DNA of 64,000 nucleotides, taken from NCBI RefSeq assembly GCF_036327755.1, contig NZ_CP109596.1, forward strand, positions 6,014,001 through 6,078,000, read 5' to 3'. The notes beneath the pieces are model-generated. The model searched no databases. It saw only the letters and a list, made by a program, of their open reading frames with translations, and was not told the origin of the DNA. Shown piece after piece: positions 24,741-34,500 of the stretch (positions are counted from its first letter, which is position 1; each line of letters starts with the position of its first letter). Made by a program: the position numbers and the translations under genes. The stretch comes from Nocardia sp. NBC_01503 (GTDB taxonomy: Bacteria; Actinomycetota; Actinomycetes; Mycobacteriales; Mycobacteriaceae).

Positions 24741-25052
24741 GGTGTCTGGCCTGTCCTAGTGCCTATGCCCGCCTCGCGAGCCGTGGCGTGCCCACAGTCT
24801 ATTCGGACATGGCGACCGCTGTGATCGACGCGATCGGGCGGTTCTGGTCGGCGCCGGCGTCAGTGCTCCGACGGGCCGGTAGGGGGAGGGTGCCCGACGG
24901 CGAGCGGATCGGGACCTTGGACCCTGTCGAAGTGGGTCGGCTGGGTGTTGACATGGACAAAGAGGTCGGGGTCGGTAGAGAGGTGTGTCGGTTATGGGTA
25001 TGGCTGAATCGGTGTCGGGTCGAGTACGCGACTTCGAGACGGATGCGCCGGC
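24741..25052. other. 312-bp divergent intergenic region (devS / flavin-binding protein)
   Basis: This region separates devS (minus) and the PNPOx-fold gene (plus). It holds one good DevR-like box near its middle. No gene or other clear element was seen. Confidence 0.6.
24911..24924. promoter_or_regulatory. Putative DevR/DosR box
   Basis: GGGACCTTGGACCC matches the DosR core at 11 of 14 positions. It is 129 bp before the PNPOx-fold gene and 171 bp before devS, so it could drive either, including autoregulation of the sensor. Confidence 0.55.
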
Positions 25053-25499
25053 ATGAGCGGGATTTCGGAGGGCGGTTTCGGTCCGCGGCGGGCCGTACCT
25101 ATCCGGCGGGCCGAGGCGCTGCGCCTGCTGGCGAGTGTGCCGTTCGGACGGGTGATCTTCACCCGGGACGCGCTGCCCGCCGTTCGCCCGGTGAACCATT
25201 TCGTGGAAGACAGTGAGATCGTGGTCGTGCGAACGCGGCTCACCTCCAGGTTGACCTCGGCGGTGCGCGCCGAACCGGATGTGGTGGTGGCCTATGAGGC
25301 CGACGATATCGATCCGGTCGCGCAGCTGGGCTGGTCGGTGGTGGTCACCGGAATCGCCCGTCCCGTCACCGATCCCGAGCGCGTCGAACGCTATGAGCGA
25401 CTGCTGCGTCCCTGGGTGGAGGGTTCGATGGACAGTATCGTGGCGATCGAACCGACGCTGGTCAGCGGTATCCGGCTGGTGGAGGAGAAGGCCGGCTGA
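25053..25499 (+). CDS. Pyridoxamine 5'-phosphate oxidase-fold flavin-binding protein (Rv3129-like)
   Basis: A 148-residue split-barrel protein. It starts with RRAEALRLLASVPFGRVIFTRD (the first part of the PNPOx fold) and continues with PAVRPVNHFVED, VVVRTRL, VAYEADDID and GWSVVVTGIARPV. This is the small single-domain flavin/F420-binding group that includes Rv3129 of the M. tuberculosis DosR regulon, encoded near devR-devS there as well. Substrate and cofactor are unknown. The last 38 bp overlap tail to tail with the MgtA-type ATPase gene. Confidence 0.85.
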   Translation: MSGISEGGFGPRRAVPIRRAEALRLLASVPFGRVIFTRDALPAVRPVNHFVEDSEIVVVRTRLTSRLTSAVRAEPDVVVAYEADDIDPVAQLGWSVVVTGIARPVTDPERVERYERLLRPWVEGSMDSIVAIEPTLVSGIRLVEEKAG

Positions 25500-28110
25500 G
25501 GGCCGACCTGGAGCTGAATCGGGCTGCGCGGCGGTGTATTCGGTGTTCGGGAACGCGTTCGCGCCGGACCGAAACCTGTGGCGGATTGCGGAAGAACCGG
25601 TGTTTGGCGGTCTCCGCGAGCGCGAGGTAGACCACGATCATGGCCGCCAGCGCCAGGAAGAACCCGGCGGGCAGTGCCGCGAAGCCCAGACTGGGCGCGA
25701 GCGGTGTGAATGGCAGCACCGCGCCGATGACGACCACGGACAGCGTCGAAATCATCAGGGCCACGCTGGGTCTGCTGCGGAAGAACGGTGTGCGGCGGGT
25801 GCGGATCACATAAAGCACCAGCGTCTGGGTGGCGAGGGACTCAACGAACCATCCGGTGTGGAACAGGGTTTCACCGGCATGGAATACACGCAGCATGATC
25901 GCGAAGGTCGCGAAGTCGAACACTGAGCTGATCGGGCCGAAGACCAGCATGAAGCGCTGGATCAGGTGGATATCCCAGCGTGCGGGCCGGGCCAGCTGCT
26001 CGTCATCGACACTGTCGGTCGGAATCGCCAATTGGCTGGCATCGTAGAGCAGATTATTGAGCAGGATCTGGGCGGGCAGCATCGGCAGGAACGGCAGGAA
26101 AGCCGAGGCGCCCGCGGCGCTGAACATATTGCCGAAGTTGCTCGAGGTGCCCATGAGCACATACTTCATGGTGTTGGCGAAGACCCTGCGGCCCTGGGTG
26201 ACTCCGTCGGCGAGCACCCCCAGGTCCTTCTCCAGCAGCACCACGTCCGCGGCGTCCTTGGCCACATCGGTGGCCGAATCCACCGAGATGCCGACATCGG
26301 CCGCGTGCAGCGCGAGCGCGTCATTGACCCCGTCGCCGAGGTAGGCGACATCGATGCCGAGCGTGCGCTGCGCCCGCACGATCCGCGCCTTCTGTTCGGG
26401 ACCGACGCGCGCGAAAATTGTTGTGGTGTGCAGTTTCTCGACGAGCTCGGCATCGCTGAGCCGGTCCAGTTCGATGCCGGTCAGCGATTCCCCCGGCGGC
26501 ATGCCGAGCTGCGCGCAGACGTGGGCGGCGACCTTCGGGTTGTCGCCGGTGATCACCTTGACCCGTACTCCGAGTGCGGCCAACCGCGTAATCGCCTGGG
26601 GTGCGGTGGCTTTGGGCGGATCCGCGAAGACCAGGAAGCCGCGCAGGGTCAGCTCGCGTTCATCGTCCAGGGTCGCGCCGTGGCGACCGGGCAGCGTGCG
26701 GGTCGCCACCGCGACGACACGGTGCCCGGTCGCGAACTCCACGTCCAGGGCGTTCCGGGCGGCGACCGATACCTCGGTGCAGCGGGCCAGCACCGCCTCC
26801 GGAGCCCCCTTGGTCAGCAGCATCGGTTCGTCGTCGGCGGTGCGCACCAGCACCGACACCAGGCGTCGATTGTGATCGAAAGGCAGCACGGTCAGCCGCT
26901 GATACCCGGCCGCCTGTTCGGTGAACGCCCGCGAGGCCGTCCACAGCGCGGTGTCCAGGGCGTCACCGCCACTGAGTACGCCATCCTGCACGGTGGCATC
27001 GGTGCAGGCCAGCCCCAGTATCCGGGTGTCGTCGCAGCTCGCGCCGGCCGGTCCGGCCGCGCGCAGGAATTCGATCCGGCCCTCGGTGAGCGTGCCGGTC
27101 TTATCGGTGAACAGCACCTCGATATCGCCGAGATCCTCGATGCAGACCAGGCGTTTGACCAGTACCTTGTGCTTGGCCAGTGCGCGTGATCCGGCGGCCA
27201 GGCTGGTGGAGACCACCGCCGGCAGCAATTGCGGTGAGATCCCGACCGCGATGGCCAGGGAGAACATCAACGCGTCCAGGATCGGCCGATGCAGCACCAG
27301 GTTGATCGCGAAGATGCCTACGGTCAGTGCGGCCGCGACGCGCACCAGCAGCATCGAGAAGCGGCGCAGTCCGACCTGGAATTCGGTCTCGGGCTGCCGC
27401 TGCCCCAAACCGAGTGCGATACGGCCGAATTCGGTCCCGCCACCGGTGGCGATCACCACACCGCGCCCGCGCCCCGCGGTGACGACGGTCCCCATCAGCG
27501 CGCAGCAGTTCGGCTCGGCGTCGGCGGGGACCGGCTCGACGGCCTTGTCCACCGGTATCGCCTCTCCGGTGAGCACCGACTCATCGCACTGCAAGCCGTT
27601 CACCGACAGCAGCCGCACATCGGCGGGCACCAATTCGCCCGCGCGCAGGTCGACGAGGTCGCCCGGGACCAGGTCGATCACATCCACCGAGCGGGCTCGC
27701 CCGGCGCGCAACACCTCGACCCGATGCCGGATCCGGTCGTGCAGCGCCTGCGCCGCGCGTTCGGCGCGATATTCGTTGACCGCGCCCAGCCCGACCGAGA
27801 CCGCCACGATCACCGTGATGACGATGGCATCGGTGTGCTGACCGAGGAAGAAGGACACCGCGGCCGTGCCCGTGAGCAGCAGGAGCAGCGGAGAACGCAA
27901 CTGGCGCAACAGGACCGGCCACAGCGTGGCACGATGTGAGCGCACCGCATTGGGGCCGAGCAGACGGAGCCGTCGCGCGCTCTCGGTATCGGAGAGTCCG
28001 GTCGCGTCCACGTCGAGCGCCCGCTGCACGGCGGCGGCGTCCTGGGTCGCGGCCACGGCCACCGGAATCGGGCGGACCTCGGCGGTGGCGGTCGTCAGCA
28101 GCTCGGTCAT
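25462..28110 (-). CDS. MgtA-type P-type ATPase (Mg2+ import)
   Basis: An 882-residue P-type ATPase. It has the actuator motif LTGEAIPV (TGEA rather than the usual TGES), membrane motif GISPQLLPAVVSTSLA, phosphorylation site FTDKTGTLTEG, KGAPEAVL, and hinge DPPKATAP, VITGDN, GDGVNDALAL. Helices around the cation site (NFGNMFSAAGAS, LLYDASQLAIP) match the MgtA/MgtB class, which imports Mg2+ with its gradient. The start at 28110 overlaps the upstream kinase-like gene stop by 4 bp. The C-terminal ~40 residues are arginine-rich, unconserved, and partly read opposite the flavin-binding gene. In M. tuberculosis the DosR P-ATPase is the unrelated-class CtpF. Confidence 0.92.
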   Translation of the reverse strand: MTELLTTATAEVRPIPVAVAATQDAAAVQRALDVDATGLSDTESARRLRLLGPNAVRSHRATLWPVLLRQLRSPLLLLLTGTAAVSFFLGQHTDAIVITVIVAVSVGLGAVNEYRAERAAQALHDRIRHRVEVLRAGRARSVDVIDLVPGDLVDLRAGELVPADVRLLSVNGLQCDESVLTGEAIPVDKAVEPVPADAEPNCCALMGTVVTAGRGRGVVIATGGGTEFGRIALGLGQRQPETEFQVGLRRFSMLLVRVAAALTVGIFAINLVLHRPILDALMFSLAIAVGISPQLLPAVVSTSLAAGSRALAKHKVLVKRLVCIEDLGDIEVLFTDKTGTLTEGRIEFLRAAGPAGASCDDTRILGLACTDATVQDGVLSGGDALDTALWTASRAFTEQAAGYQRLTVLPFDHNRRLVSVLVRTADDEPMLLTKGAPEAVLARCTEVSVAARNALDVEFATGHRVVAVATRTLPGRHGATLDDERELTLRGFLVFADPPKATAPQAITRLAALGVRVKVITGDNPKVAAHVCAQLGMPPGESLTGIELDRLSDAELVEKLHTTTIFARVGPEQKARIVRAQRTLGIDVAYLGDGVNDALALHAADVGISVDSATDVAKDAADVVLLEKDLGVLADGVTQGRRVFANTMKYVLMGTSSNFGNMFSAAGASAFLPFLPMLPAQILLNNLLYDASQLAIPTDSVDDEQLARPARWDIHLIQRFMLVFGPISSVFDFATFAIMLRVFHAGETLFHTGWFVESLATQTLVLYVIRTRRTPFFRSRPSVALMISTLSVVVIGAVLPFTPLAPSLGFAALPAGFFLALAAMIVVYLALAETAKHRFFRNPPQVSVRRERVPEHRIHRRAARFSSRSALSRPSPPPAGYR

Positions 28111-29555
28111 CGGGAGGGCGCACCCGTCGCGGCCTGTTGCCAGCGGTCCCATGCGGCGGTGACCGTCTGCTCCAGTGCGCCACCGGTATCGAGCACGGCG
28201 GCCTCCGGCCAACAATCGGCCGATGCAGCCATGGCCCGCGCGATCTCGGGGGTCGCGTCGGAGGTGGTGTGCGGCCTGCTGAGGATGCGGTCTTCGGCGC
28301 ATTCGGTATCGCAGACGCATTGCAGCGCAATGAATTCGGCGTGGGCATCTTTGGCGGTATCGGCGGCCCGGGTGCGGTCGGCGGCGTCGAGCCAGCTGGC
28401 GTCGAGGATTACCGAGACCCCGCGCTCGAGCTGAACCCTGGCCCGCTCCAGCAGTTCTGCGTACACCTGTGCCCGTGCGCCCGGTCGATAGGCGCCCGCG
28501 CCGTAGGTGCCGCTCGTACCGGTGATGGCACCGCCCGCGCGCAAGCCCGCCCGCATGGTATCGGTGGCGATGACCTCGGCCCCGGCACGGGCGGCCAATT
28601 CCCTTGCGACAGTAGATTTTCCGGTACCGGGCAGACCGCCGACCAGGACCATCCGCACCGCACCCTCCTCGAGATGTCGCAGCGCCAGTTCGATATGCCG
28701 CAGCGCGTGCCCGTCGGCCTCGGTATCGCCCTGTCCGGCGCGAATCCGGTCGGTCTTGGCCCGGACCATCGCGCGATAGGCCAGATAGTGATGCTGTAGC
28801 GAGACGGGCGGGGTGTCTCCGGCCGCGTCCAGATAGGCGGTCAGCAGTTCCCGCGCGAGTTCGGGGTGGCCGAGGAATTCGATATCCATGGCCAGGAACG
28901 CGATATCGTCCAGACCGTCCACGTAGCGCAGCGAGTCGTCGAAGTCGAGGCAGTCCAGAATTCGGAATCCGTCCGGCATCGCGAAGATGTCCTCGGCGAG
29001 CAGATCGCCGTGTCCGTCCAGCATGCGGCCCGCCGCAATGCGTTCGGTGAGCAGGGCTTCACGTCCGTCGATGAAGCGCAGTGCGAGGTGTTCGATTCGT
29101 GCGATGGGACCGGAATCCGCGGTCTCCGCGGGATGATGCAGTAGTGCCCGCCACCGTGTGCGCAGGGCCTCCGGTGTCCCGGCCCGATCGATCGTCTCGT
29201 CCCGCAGTGCCGTCCGATGGAAGTCCGCGACAATCGTTGCCAGGGTGGAGAGTTCGCCCGCCGTGATCGAACCGGCGGAGACCATGGTGCCGAGTCGCCG
29301 AGAATCGGGCATACGCCGCATCACCAGAATCGGCTCGGCGGGTCCGCCCTCGGGGTCGGTGAGTTCGGCCAGGCCCAGATACGCATCGGGCGCGAGCCGC
29401 TGATTCAGGACGAGCTCACGCCGCAGCGCGGCCGCGCGCGCCGCGTGCGTGGTGAAATCGAGGAAGTCGGTGGCGATGGGTTTCTTCGCCTTGTACGCGC
29501 GATCGCCGCAGAGCAGGACCACTCCGGAATGAGTCTCTCGCACAGCCGAATACAT
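28107..29555 (-). CDS. Aminoglycoside-phosphotransferase-like domain fused to P-loop kinase (Rv2004c-like)
   Basis: A 482-residue two-domain protein matching DosR-regulon Rv2004c. Residues 1-310 form an APH/choline-kinase-like fold, with GDRAYKAKKP (phosphate-binding lysines), DGHGDLLAEDIF (catalytic HGDL) and LDCLDFDD. Residues 320-482 form an AAA/adenylate-kinase-like domain with Walker A VGGLPGTGKST and VILDASWLD. It may phosphorylate a small molecule; no substrate is known for the family. The ATG at 29555 fits the family start; the upstream frame is unconserved. It overlaps the MgtA gene by 4 bp, and a good DevR-like box lies 58 bp upstream. Confidence 0.9.
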   Translation of the reverse strand: MYSAVRETHSGVVLLCGDRAYKAKKPIATDFLDFTTHAARAAALRRELVLNQRLAPDAYLGLAELTDPEGGPAEPILVMRRMPDSRRLGTMVSAGSITAGELSTLATIVADFHRTALRDETIDRAGTPEALRTRWRALLHHPAETADSGPIARIEHLALRFIDGREALLTERIAAGRMLDGHGDLLAEDIFAMPDGFRILDCLDFDDSLRYVDGLDDIAFLAMDIEFLGHPELARELLTAYLDAAGDTPPVSLQHHYLAYRAMVRAKTDRIRAGQGDTEADGHALRHIELALRHLEEGAVRMVLVGGLPGTGKSTVARELAARAGAEVIATDTMRAGLRAGGAITGTSGTYGAGAYRPGARAQVYAELLERARVQLERGVSVILDASWLDAADRTRAADTAKDAHAEFIALQCVCDTECAEDRILSRPHTTSDATPEIARAMAASADCWPEAAVLDTGGALEQTVTAAWDRWQQAATGAPSR

Positions 29556-29612
29556 GATCCCAGCATCCGCCGGACACCGGTGCGAGGGTAGGGGAGCTGC
29601 GCACGAAACGCG

Positions 29613-29626
29613 GTGACCAAAGCCCC
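29613..29626. promoter_or_regulatory. Putative DevR/DosR box
   Basis: GTGACCAAAGCCCC differs by one base from the strong box at 15406. It lies 58 bp before the Rv2004c-like gene, in the 89-bp gap behind devR. Confidence 0.6.
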
Positions 29627-29644
29627 TCGGCACCGGCCCCGCCG

Positions 29645-30286
29645 CTAATGCTCTTGGCCGGTGCGGAGTTTGGAGGCGTAGACCGCGGCCTGGGTGCGCC
29701 GCTCCATACCGAGCTTGGCGAGCAGTCGCGAGACGTAGTTCTTGACCGTCTTCTCGGCCAGGAACATCCGCTCGGCGATCTGCCGATTGGTGAGACCGTC
29801 GCCGAGCAGGTCCAGGAGTTTGCGCTCCTGTTCGGTGAGCCCGGCGAGCGGACCGTCGGGCCGGGCGCTGTTGCGTAGCCGGTCCATGAGCGCGGCGGCG
29901 GCGCGATTGTCCAGCAGTGAGCGGCCCGAGCCGACCTCCTTGATCGCCTTGGCCAGCTCCATACCCTTGATGTCCTTGACCACATATCCGCTGGCACCGG
30001 CGAGGATGGCATCCATCATGGCCTGCTCGTCGGTGAACGAGGTGAGGATGAGGCAGCGCAGATCATCGACGCGGGAGAGCAGTTCGCGGCAGAGCTCGAT
30101 GCCGTTGCCATCGGGCAACCGGACGTCCAATACCGCCACATCGGGGCGCAGCGCGGGAATGCGGGCGAGCGCCTGCGCGACATCGGCGGCCTCGCCGATC
30201 ACGCTGAGTTCGGGATCGCTGTCGAGCAGGTCGACGAGTCCCCGCCGGACGATCTCATGATCGTCAACCAGAAATACCTTGATCAT
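29645..30286 (-). CDS. devR: DevR/DosR dormancy response regulator
   Basis: A 213-residue NarL/LuxR-family regulator. The receiver domain (1-120) has acidic Asp8/Asp9, phospho-acceptor Asp54 in VLDVRLPDGNGIEL, a Thr in LTSFT and Lys in VVKDIKG. The DNA-binding domain (about 145-205) has GLTEQERKLLDLLGDGLTN-type HTH cut here to ERKLLDLLGDGLTNRQIA and AEKTVKNYVSRLLAKLG. The strings GASGYVVKDIKGMELA and RSLLDNRAAAALM are as in M. tuberculosis DosR, so target boxes should be close to the mycobacterial consensus. The gene lies between an Acg gene (54 bp upstream, same strand) and the Rv2004c-like operon, echoing Rv3131-Rv3133c order. Confidence 0.97.
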   Translation of the reverse strand: MIKVFLVDDHEIVRRGLVDLLDSDPELSVIGEAADVAQALARIPALRPDVAVLDVRLPDGNGIELCRELLSRVDDLRCLILTSFTDEQAMMDAILAGASGYVVKDIKGMELAKAIKEVGSGRSLLDNRAAAALMDRLRNSARPDGPLAGLTEQERKLLDLLGDGLTNRQIAERMFLAEKTVKNYVSRLLAKLGMERRTQAAVYASKLRTGQEH

Positions 30287-30315
30287 TGCCGGGTCCGATC
30301 TCGAAGTTGAAGGTA

Positions 30316-30329
30316 AGGACCAAGGTAGC
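30316..30329. promoter_or_regulatory. Weak DevR-like box upstream of devR
   Basis: AGGACCAAGGTAGC keeps a GGACCAAGG arm and a degraded second arm (9 of 14). It is 30 bp before devR, so it could give autoregulation. Confidence 0.3.
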
Positions 30330-30339
30330 CCTCAGGAGG

Positions 30340-31356
30340 TCACCGGGGGATGGTCGAAAGTCCCTTATCGGGCTGATTGGGCGCGGTGACGGCGAAGATC
30401 TGCCCGAGTGGCAGCCTGGGGGTCGCCGGAACGGTGCCGGCGGCCTCGGGCACGGAGCCGATGCGCACGAGCACCTGCGGCGGCTCCGTGAGTCCGGTGA
30501 TACCGCGAATCACGGCCCGGCTGTGCGGCAATTCGGTCATATGGGTGAGCGGGCAGGTTGCCAATCCCATCACGGTGCATTCGAGCAGCAGGGTGGAGAG
30601 CGCGGCACCGCAGCGCACCCACTCCTCCGGGGAATCACCGGCCGAGAGCGCCACCACGAGCGATTCGTCGACCGTCCTCTCCGCGCGGCGGTCAGATCCG
30701 CCGACCGCGGGCAGCGGGCGGGCGATATCGACCCGCGCCTGTTCACCGGTGGAGAGCCGCGACCGCGGCGGAATCCCGGTGCTGCCGAAGGAACGCCCTG
30801 CCCACCACTGCAATTCGGATTGATATGCCGAGTCGTAGCGGCGCATCGCGGCGCTGAGAGCGGAGGCGCGCGCCAATTCGGGTCGCGCTCGCTCGGGCAG
30901 TACGGTCAGCACCGCGTCCTCCCGATCGATCACGATGCGCAGCACGATCTCCAGGTCCCGTTGCTGGGCGGGCGGGCCGAAGGGCAGTCGATCGGTGTGC
31001 CGCCGGATGATGGCCGCGCCACGATCCCGGTCGGCGTCGGTGACGATGCGCGCCTGCGCGAAGTACACGGTCGCCAGATGATCATGCCGGGTGGGATTCG
31101 GGAAATACGCCACCGTGGTCTGCCAGCCCGCCGCGGCCAGCGCCGAGCGCAGGTGGCCGAGAGCCACACCGCAGCTGATGAGCATCTGACGGCCCGATCC
31201 GTCGGTGTACGGCAGCATCCGGGTGTGCACGGAGTGCAGGCGCAGCACGGTGCCGTCGAACTCCCAGCGCCAGGGCTGACTGTTGTGCAGTGACGGTGCG
31301 CGCCCGGAGAGTCGGACGGCCCGTTCGATGGTTTCGCCGGAGGGTACTTGACTCAT
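30340..31356 (-). CDS. Acg-family nitroreductase-like protein (Rv3131-like position)
   Basis: A 338-residue Acg-type protein with RAPSLHNSQPWRWEFDG near the start, LISCGVALGHLRSAL, an RRHTDRLPF segment and LLLECTVMGLATCPLTHMTELP. The RHTDRLPF.......RD and THMTELP forms group it with the copies at 40732 and 44411, apart from the SWEVP type at 2454 and 21108. It is directly upstream of devR on the same strand, as Rv3131 neighbours devR-devS in M. tuberculosis, and may be co-transcribed with it. Confidence 0.92.
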   Translation of the reverse strand: MSQVPSGETIERAVRLSGRAPSLHNSQPWRWEFDGTVLRLHSVHTRMLPYTDGSGRQMLISCGVALGHLRSALAAAGWQTTVAYFPNPTRHDHLATVYFAQARIVTDADRDRGAAIIRRHTDRLPFGPPAQQRDLEIVLRIVIDREDAVLTVLPERARPELARASALSAAMRRYDSAYQSELQWWAGRSFGSTGIPPRSRLSTGEQARVDIARPLPAVGGSDRRAERTVDESLVVALSAGDSPEEWVRCGAALSTLLLECTVMGLATCPLTHMTELPHSRAVIRGITGLTEPPQVLVRIGSVPEAAGTVPATPRLPLGQIFAVTAPNQPDKGLSTIPR

Positions 31357-31391
31357 GCGCCCACGCTATGTCCGGCGCGCTGCGAGCGCAG

Positions 31392-31405
31392 GAGCCCTTG
31401 GTCCT
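31392..31405. promoter_or_regulatory. Putative DevR/DosR box
   Basis: Read on the minus strand, AGGACCAAGGGCTC is 10 of 14 to GGGACCAAAGCCCC. It is 36 bp before the Acg-devR unit, in the divergent gap shared with the OtsB1-like gene. Confidence 0.45.
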
Positions 31406-31473
31406 CAATTCGACAGCGCCCGGCTCTGTTTCGACCCCCGGCCGGGAGCCGGCGGCGATCTTCGCAAGGACCT

Positions 31474-31487
31474 GCGACCCTAGGCGA
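31474..31487. promoter_or_regulatory. Weak DevR-like box before OtsB1-like gene
   Basis: GCGACCCTAGGCGA is 10 of 14 to the variant GGGACCTTAGGCCC and lies 29 bp before the presumed GTG start. The second arm is poor. Confidence 0.3.
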
Positions 31488-31515
31488 ATGGGGCAAAACG
31501 GCGCACTCTGGTGTC

Positions 31516-34500
31516 GTGGACGAATCCGGAATCGCGACCGTGCTCATCGATTCGCGCCGCCATGACGCGGTCATCTTCGATATGGACGGTGTGGTCACCG
31601 ACAGCGCCGCGGTGCATGCGGCGGCGTGGCGGCAACTCTTCGACGAGTTCCTGGCGGCGCGTGAGCCGCACGCGGGCGAGGATCACACTCCCTTCACCTC
31701 CGACGACTACCTGCGCTGGGTCGATGGTGAGCCGCGCTATCGCGGCGTAGCCGATTTCCTTGCCGCGCGCAGCATTTCGCTGCCTCCGGGCGCGCCCTCG
31801 GATGCCGAGGACGCCGGAACCATGTGCGCACTCGGTAACCGCAAGGATCGCCTGTTCCTGGATCGCCTTGCGCGGCAAGGCGTCCCGGCTTTCGAATCCA
31901 CCGTCGCGCTGGTGCGCCGCCTCCAGGCGGCCGGTGTGGGCGTCGCGATCTTCTCCGCCAGCCGCAATTGCGCGCAGGTGCTGCGGGCCGCCGGAATCGG
32001 TGATCTGTTCCCGGTGCGGGTGGACGGCATCGTCGCCGAGGAGCTGGGATTGGCGGGCAAACCCGATCCGGCGATGCTGCTCGAGGCCGCGCGCCGACTG
32101 GGCGTGCCCGCCGAGCGCACGGTGGTGGTGGAGGATGCCGAAGCCGGGGTCGCGGCCGGGCGTGCGGGCGGATTCGGCCTGGTGATCGGGGTGAACCGCG
32201 CAGACCACGCCGATCGGCTCTATACCCGCGGCGCGGATGTGGTCGTCGATGATCTGGCCCGGGTGCGGCTGCGCAGCGGATTCCGTCGCATGTCGGAGGT
32301 CCCGGACGCGCTGGCCGCGTGGGCGCGAATCGGGGATCTGCTCGATGTCGGGAAGTCGGCCGTACTGCTGGATTTCGACGGCACCCTGGCCGAAATCGTG
32401 AACGATCCGGGCGCGGCCACCCTGGTGGACGGCGCCGCCGATGTACTGCGGCGATTGGCGCGGACCTGTCCGGTGGCCATTGTCAGCGGTCGTGATCTGA
32501 CCGATCTGCGCGCCCGCGTCGGCGTCGAGGGAATCTGGTACGCGGGCTGTCACGGGTTCGAACTGCAGGCCCCCGATGGCACCGAGCAGCTGCACGAGGT
32601 GGCTCCCGGGGCCGAGCGGGTGATCGCCGACGCCGCCGCGCGGCTCCATGACCGGCTGGCGAAGATCGACGGAATCCGGGTGGAGCACAAGCGATTCGCC
32701 GTGGCCGTACATTACCGGCAGGTGGCTCCCGGGCGGGTCGCGGCCGTCGTCGGTATCGTGCACGAGCTCGCTCGCGAGACCGGGCTGCGGGTGACCGGTG
32801 GCCGCAAGGTCGTCGAACTGCGCCCGGATATCGACTGGGACAAGGGAACCGCGCTGCGCTGGATTCTCGATCGGCTCGGGGCGCCTGCCCTGCCGGTGTA
32901 CATCGGCGACGACCTGACCGATGAGGACGGTTTCGACGCCGTGGAGTCCGATGGTCTCTCGATAGTGGTGCGTCACGGTGAGGATGGTGACCGCCGCACC
33001 GCCGCCCGCTACTCGCTCGCCGGTCCCGCGGCGGTGCGCGATCTGCTGGGCGCGCTCACCACCCTGCTGCGCACCGAAACCGACTCCGCCGCATCGGATT
33101 CCTGGGTGCTGGCCTTCGACGGCTACGATCCGGCGCGAGAGCGACTGCGCGAGGCGCTGTGCGCGGTGGGGAACGGCTACCTCGGCAGCCGGGGTGCCGC
33201 CCCGGAGTGCGCGGCGGGGGAGCGGCACTATCCGGGCACCTACGTGGCCGGGATATACGACCGGCTCACCGACCGGATCGCCGGGCGCACGGTCGACAAT
33301 GACAGCCTGGTCAATTTGCCCAACTGGCTGCCAATCACCTTCCGGATCGAGGACGGGCCGTGGTTCGAGCTCGACACCGCCGAATTGCTCTCCTACCGAG
33401 TGGAATTCGATCTGCGCCGGGCAGTGCTGACCCGATCGCTCCGGTTTCGGGACGAGGCCGGGCGGATCACCGCGGTGCGCCAGCGTCGCTTCGCCGCCAT
33501 GCACGAGCCGCACCTGTGTGCCCTCGAGACCTCCATTACCGCCGAGAACTGGTCGGGCACACTGGTATTCCGTTCGATCGTAGATACCGGGGTGGAGAAT
33601 TCACTGGTGCGGCGGTACTCGACGCTGTCGAGTACGCACCTGGAGCATGTGGTGGTGCGTGAGCTTTCCCCCGAATCGGTGCTGGCGGCGGTGCGCACGA
33701 TCGGCTCGGCCGTACCCGTCGCGGTAGCGGCGCGGAGCACGCTGCATCGCGATGATGTGAAGTTGCGCCCCGCAACCGAACTCGTCATGCGCGACCGTGT
33801 CATCGGGCACGATCACACCGTCACCCTCGGCTCGGGTGAGACGGTGCAACTGGAGAAGGTCGCGTCCATCGTCACCGGGCGTGATCACGGCGTCTGCGGC
33901 CCGGAGGAGGCGGTCCGGCGCGGGCTGGCCGCCGCGGGTGACTTCGCGCAACTACTCGCTGGGCATACCGCGGCATGGGTGCACCTGTGGGATCGGTTGC
34001 GCATCGACGTGGATGGTGGCGGCCGGATTCCGCAGGTGGTGCGGCTGCATCTGCTGCATCTGGTGCAGACCCTGTCGCCGCACACCGCTGATCTCGACGT
34101 CGGGGTGCCCGCGCGCGGGCTGGCGGGCGAGGCGTATCGAGGGCATGTGTTCTGGGATGAGCTGTTCGTCTTTCCCGTGCTGAATCCGCGCTTTCCGAGT
34201 GTGGCGCGGGCGCTGCTGCACTACCGCTATCGCAGACTGCCCGAGGCGCGCCGGGCGGCCGCCGCCGACGGGCTCTCGGGGGCCATGTTCCCCTGGCAGT
34301 CCAGCGGTGACGGGCGCGAGGAGAGCCAGCGCATGCATCTGAATCCGCTGTCGGGGCATTGGAATCCGGATCCCAGCTCGCGCGCGCATCACATCGGCAG
34401 CGCGATCGCCTACAACACCTGGCAGTACTACCAGACCACCGGCGATATCGAATTCCTGACCGATTACGGTGCCGAACTGCTCGTCGAGATCGCCCGATTC

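Noticed and set aside
31480..33513. Long minus-strand frame opposite the OtsB1-like gene (677 codons)
   Set aside because: It is antisense to conserved HAD, OtsB and GH65 motifs and has no recognisable protein features.
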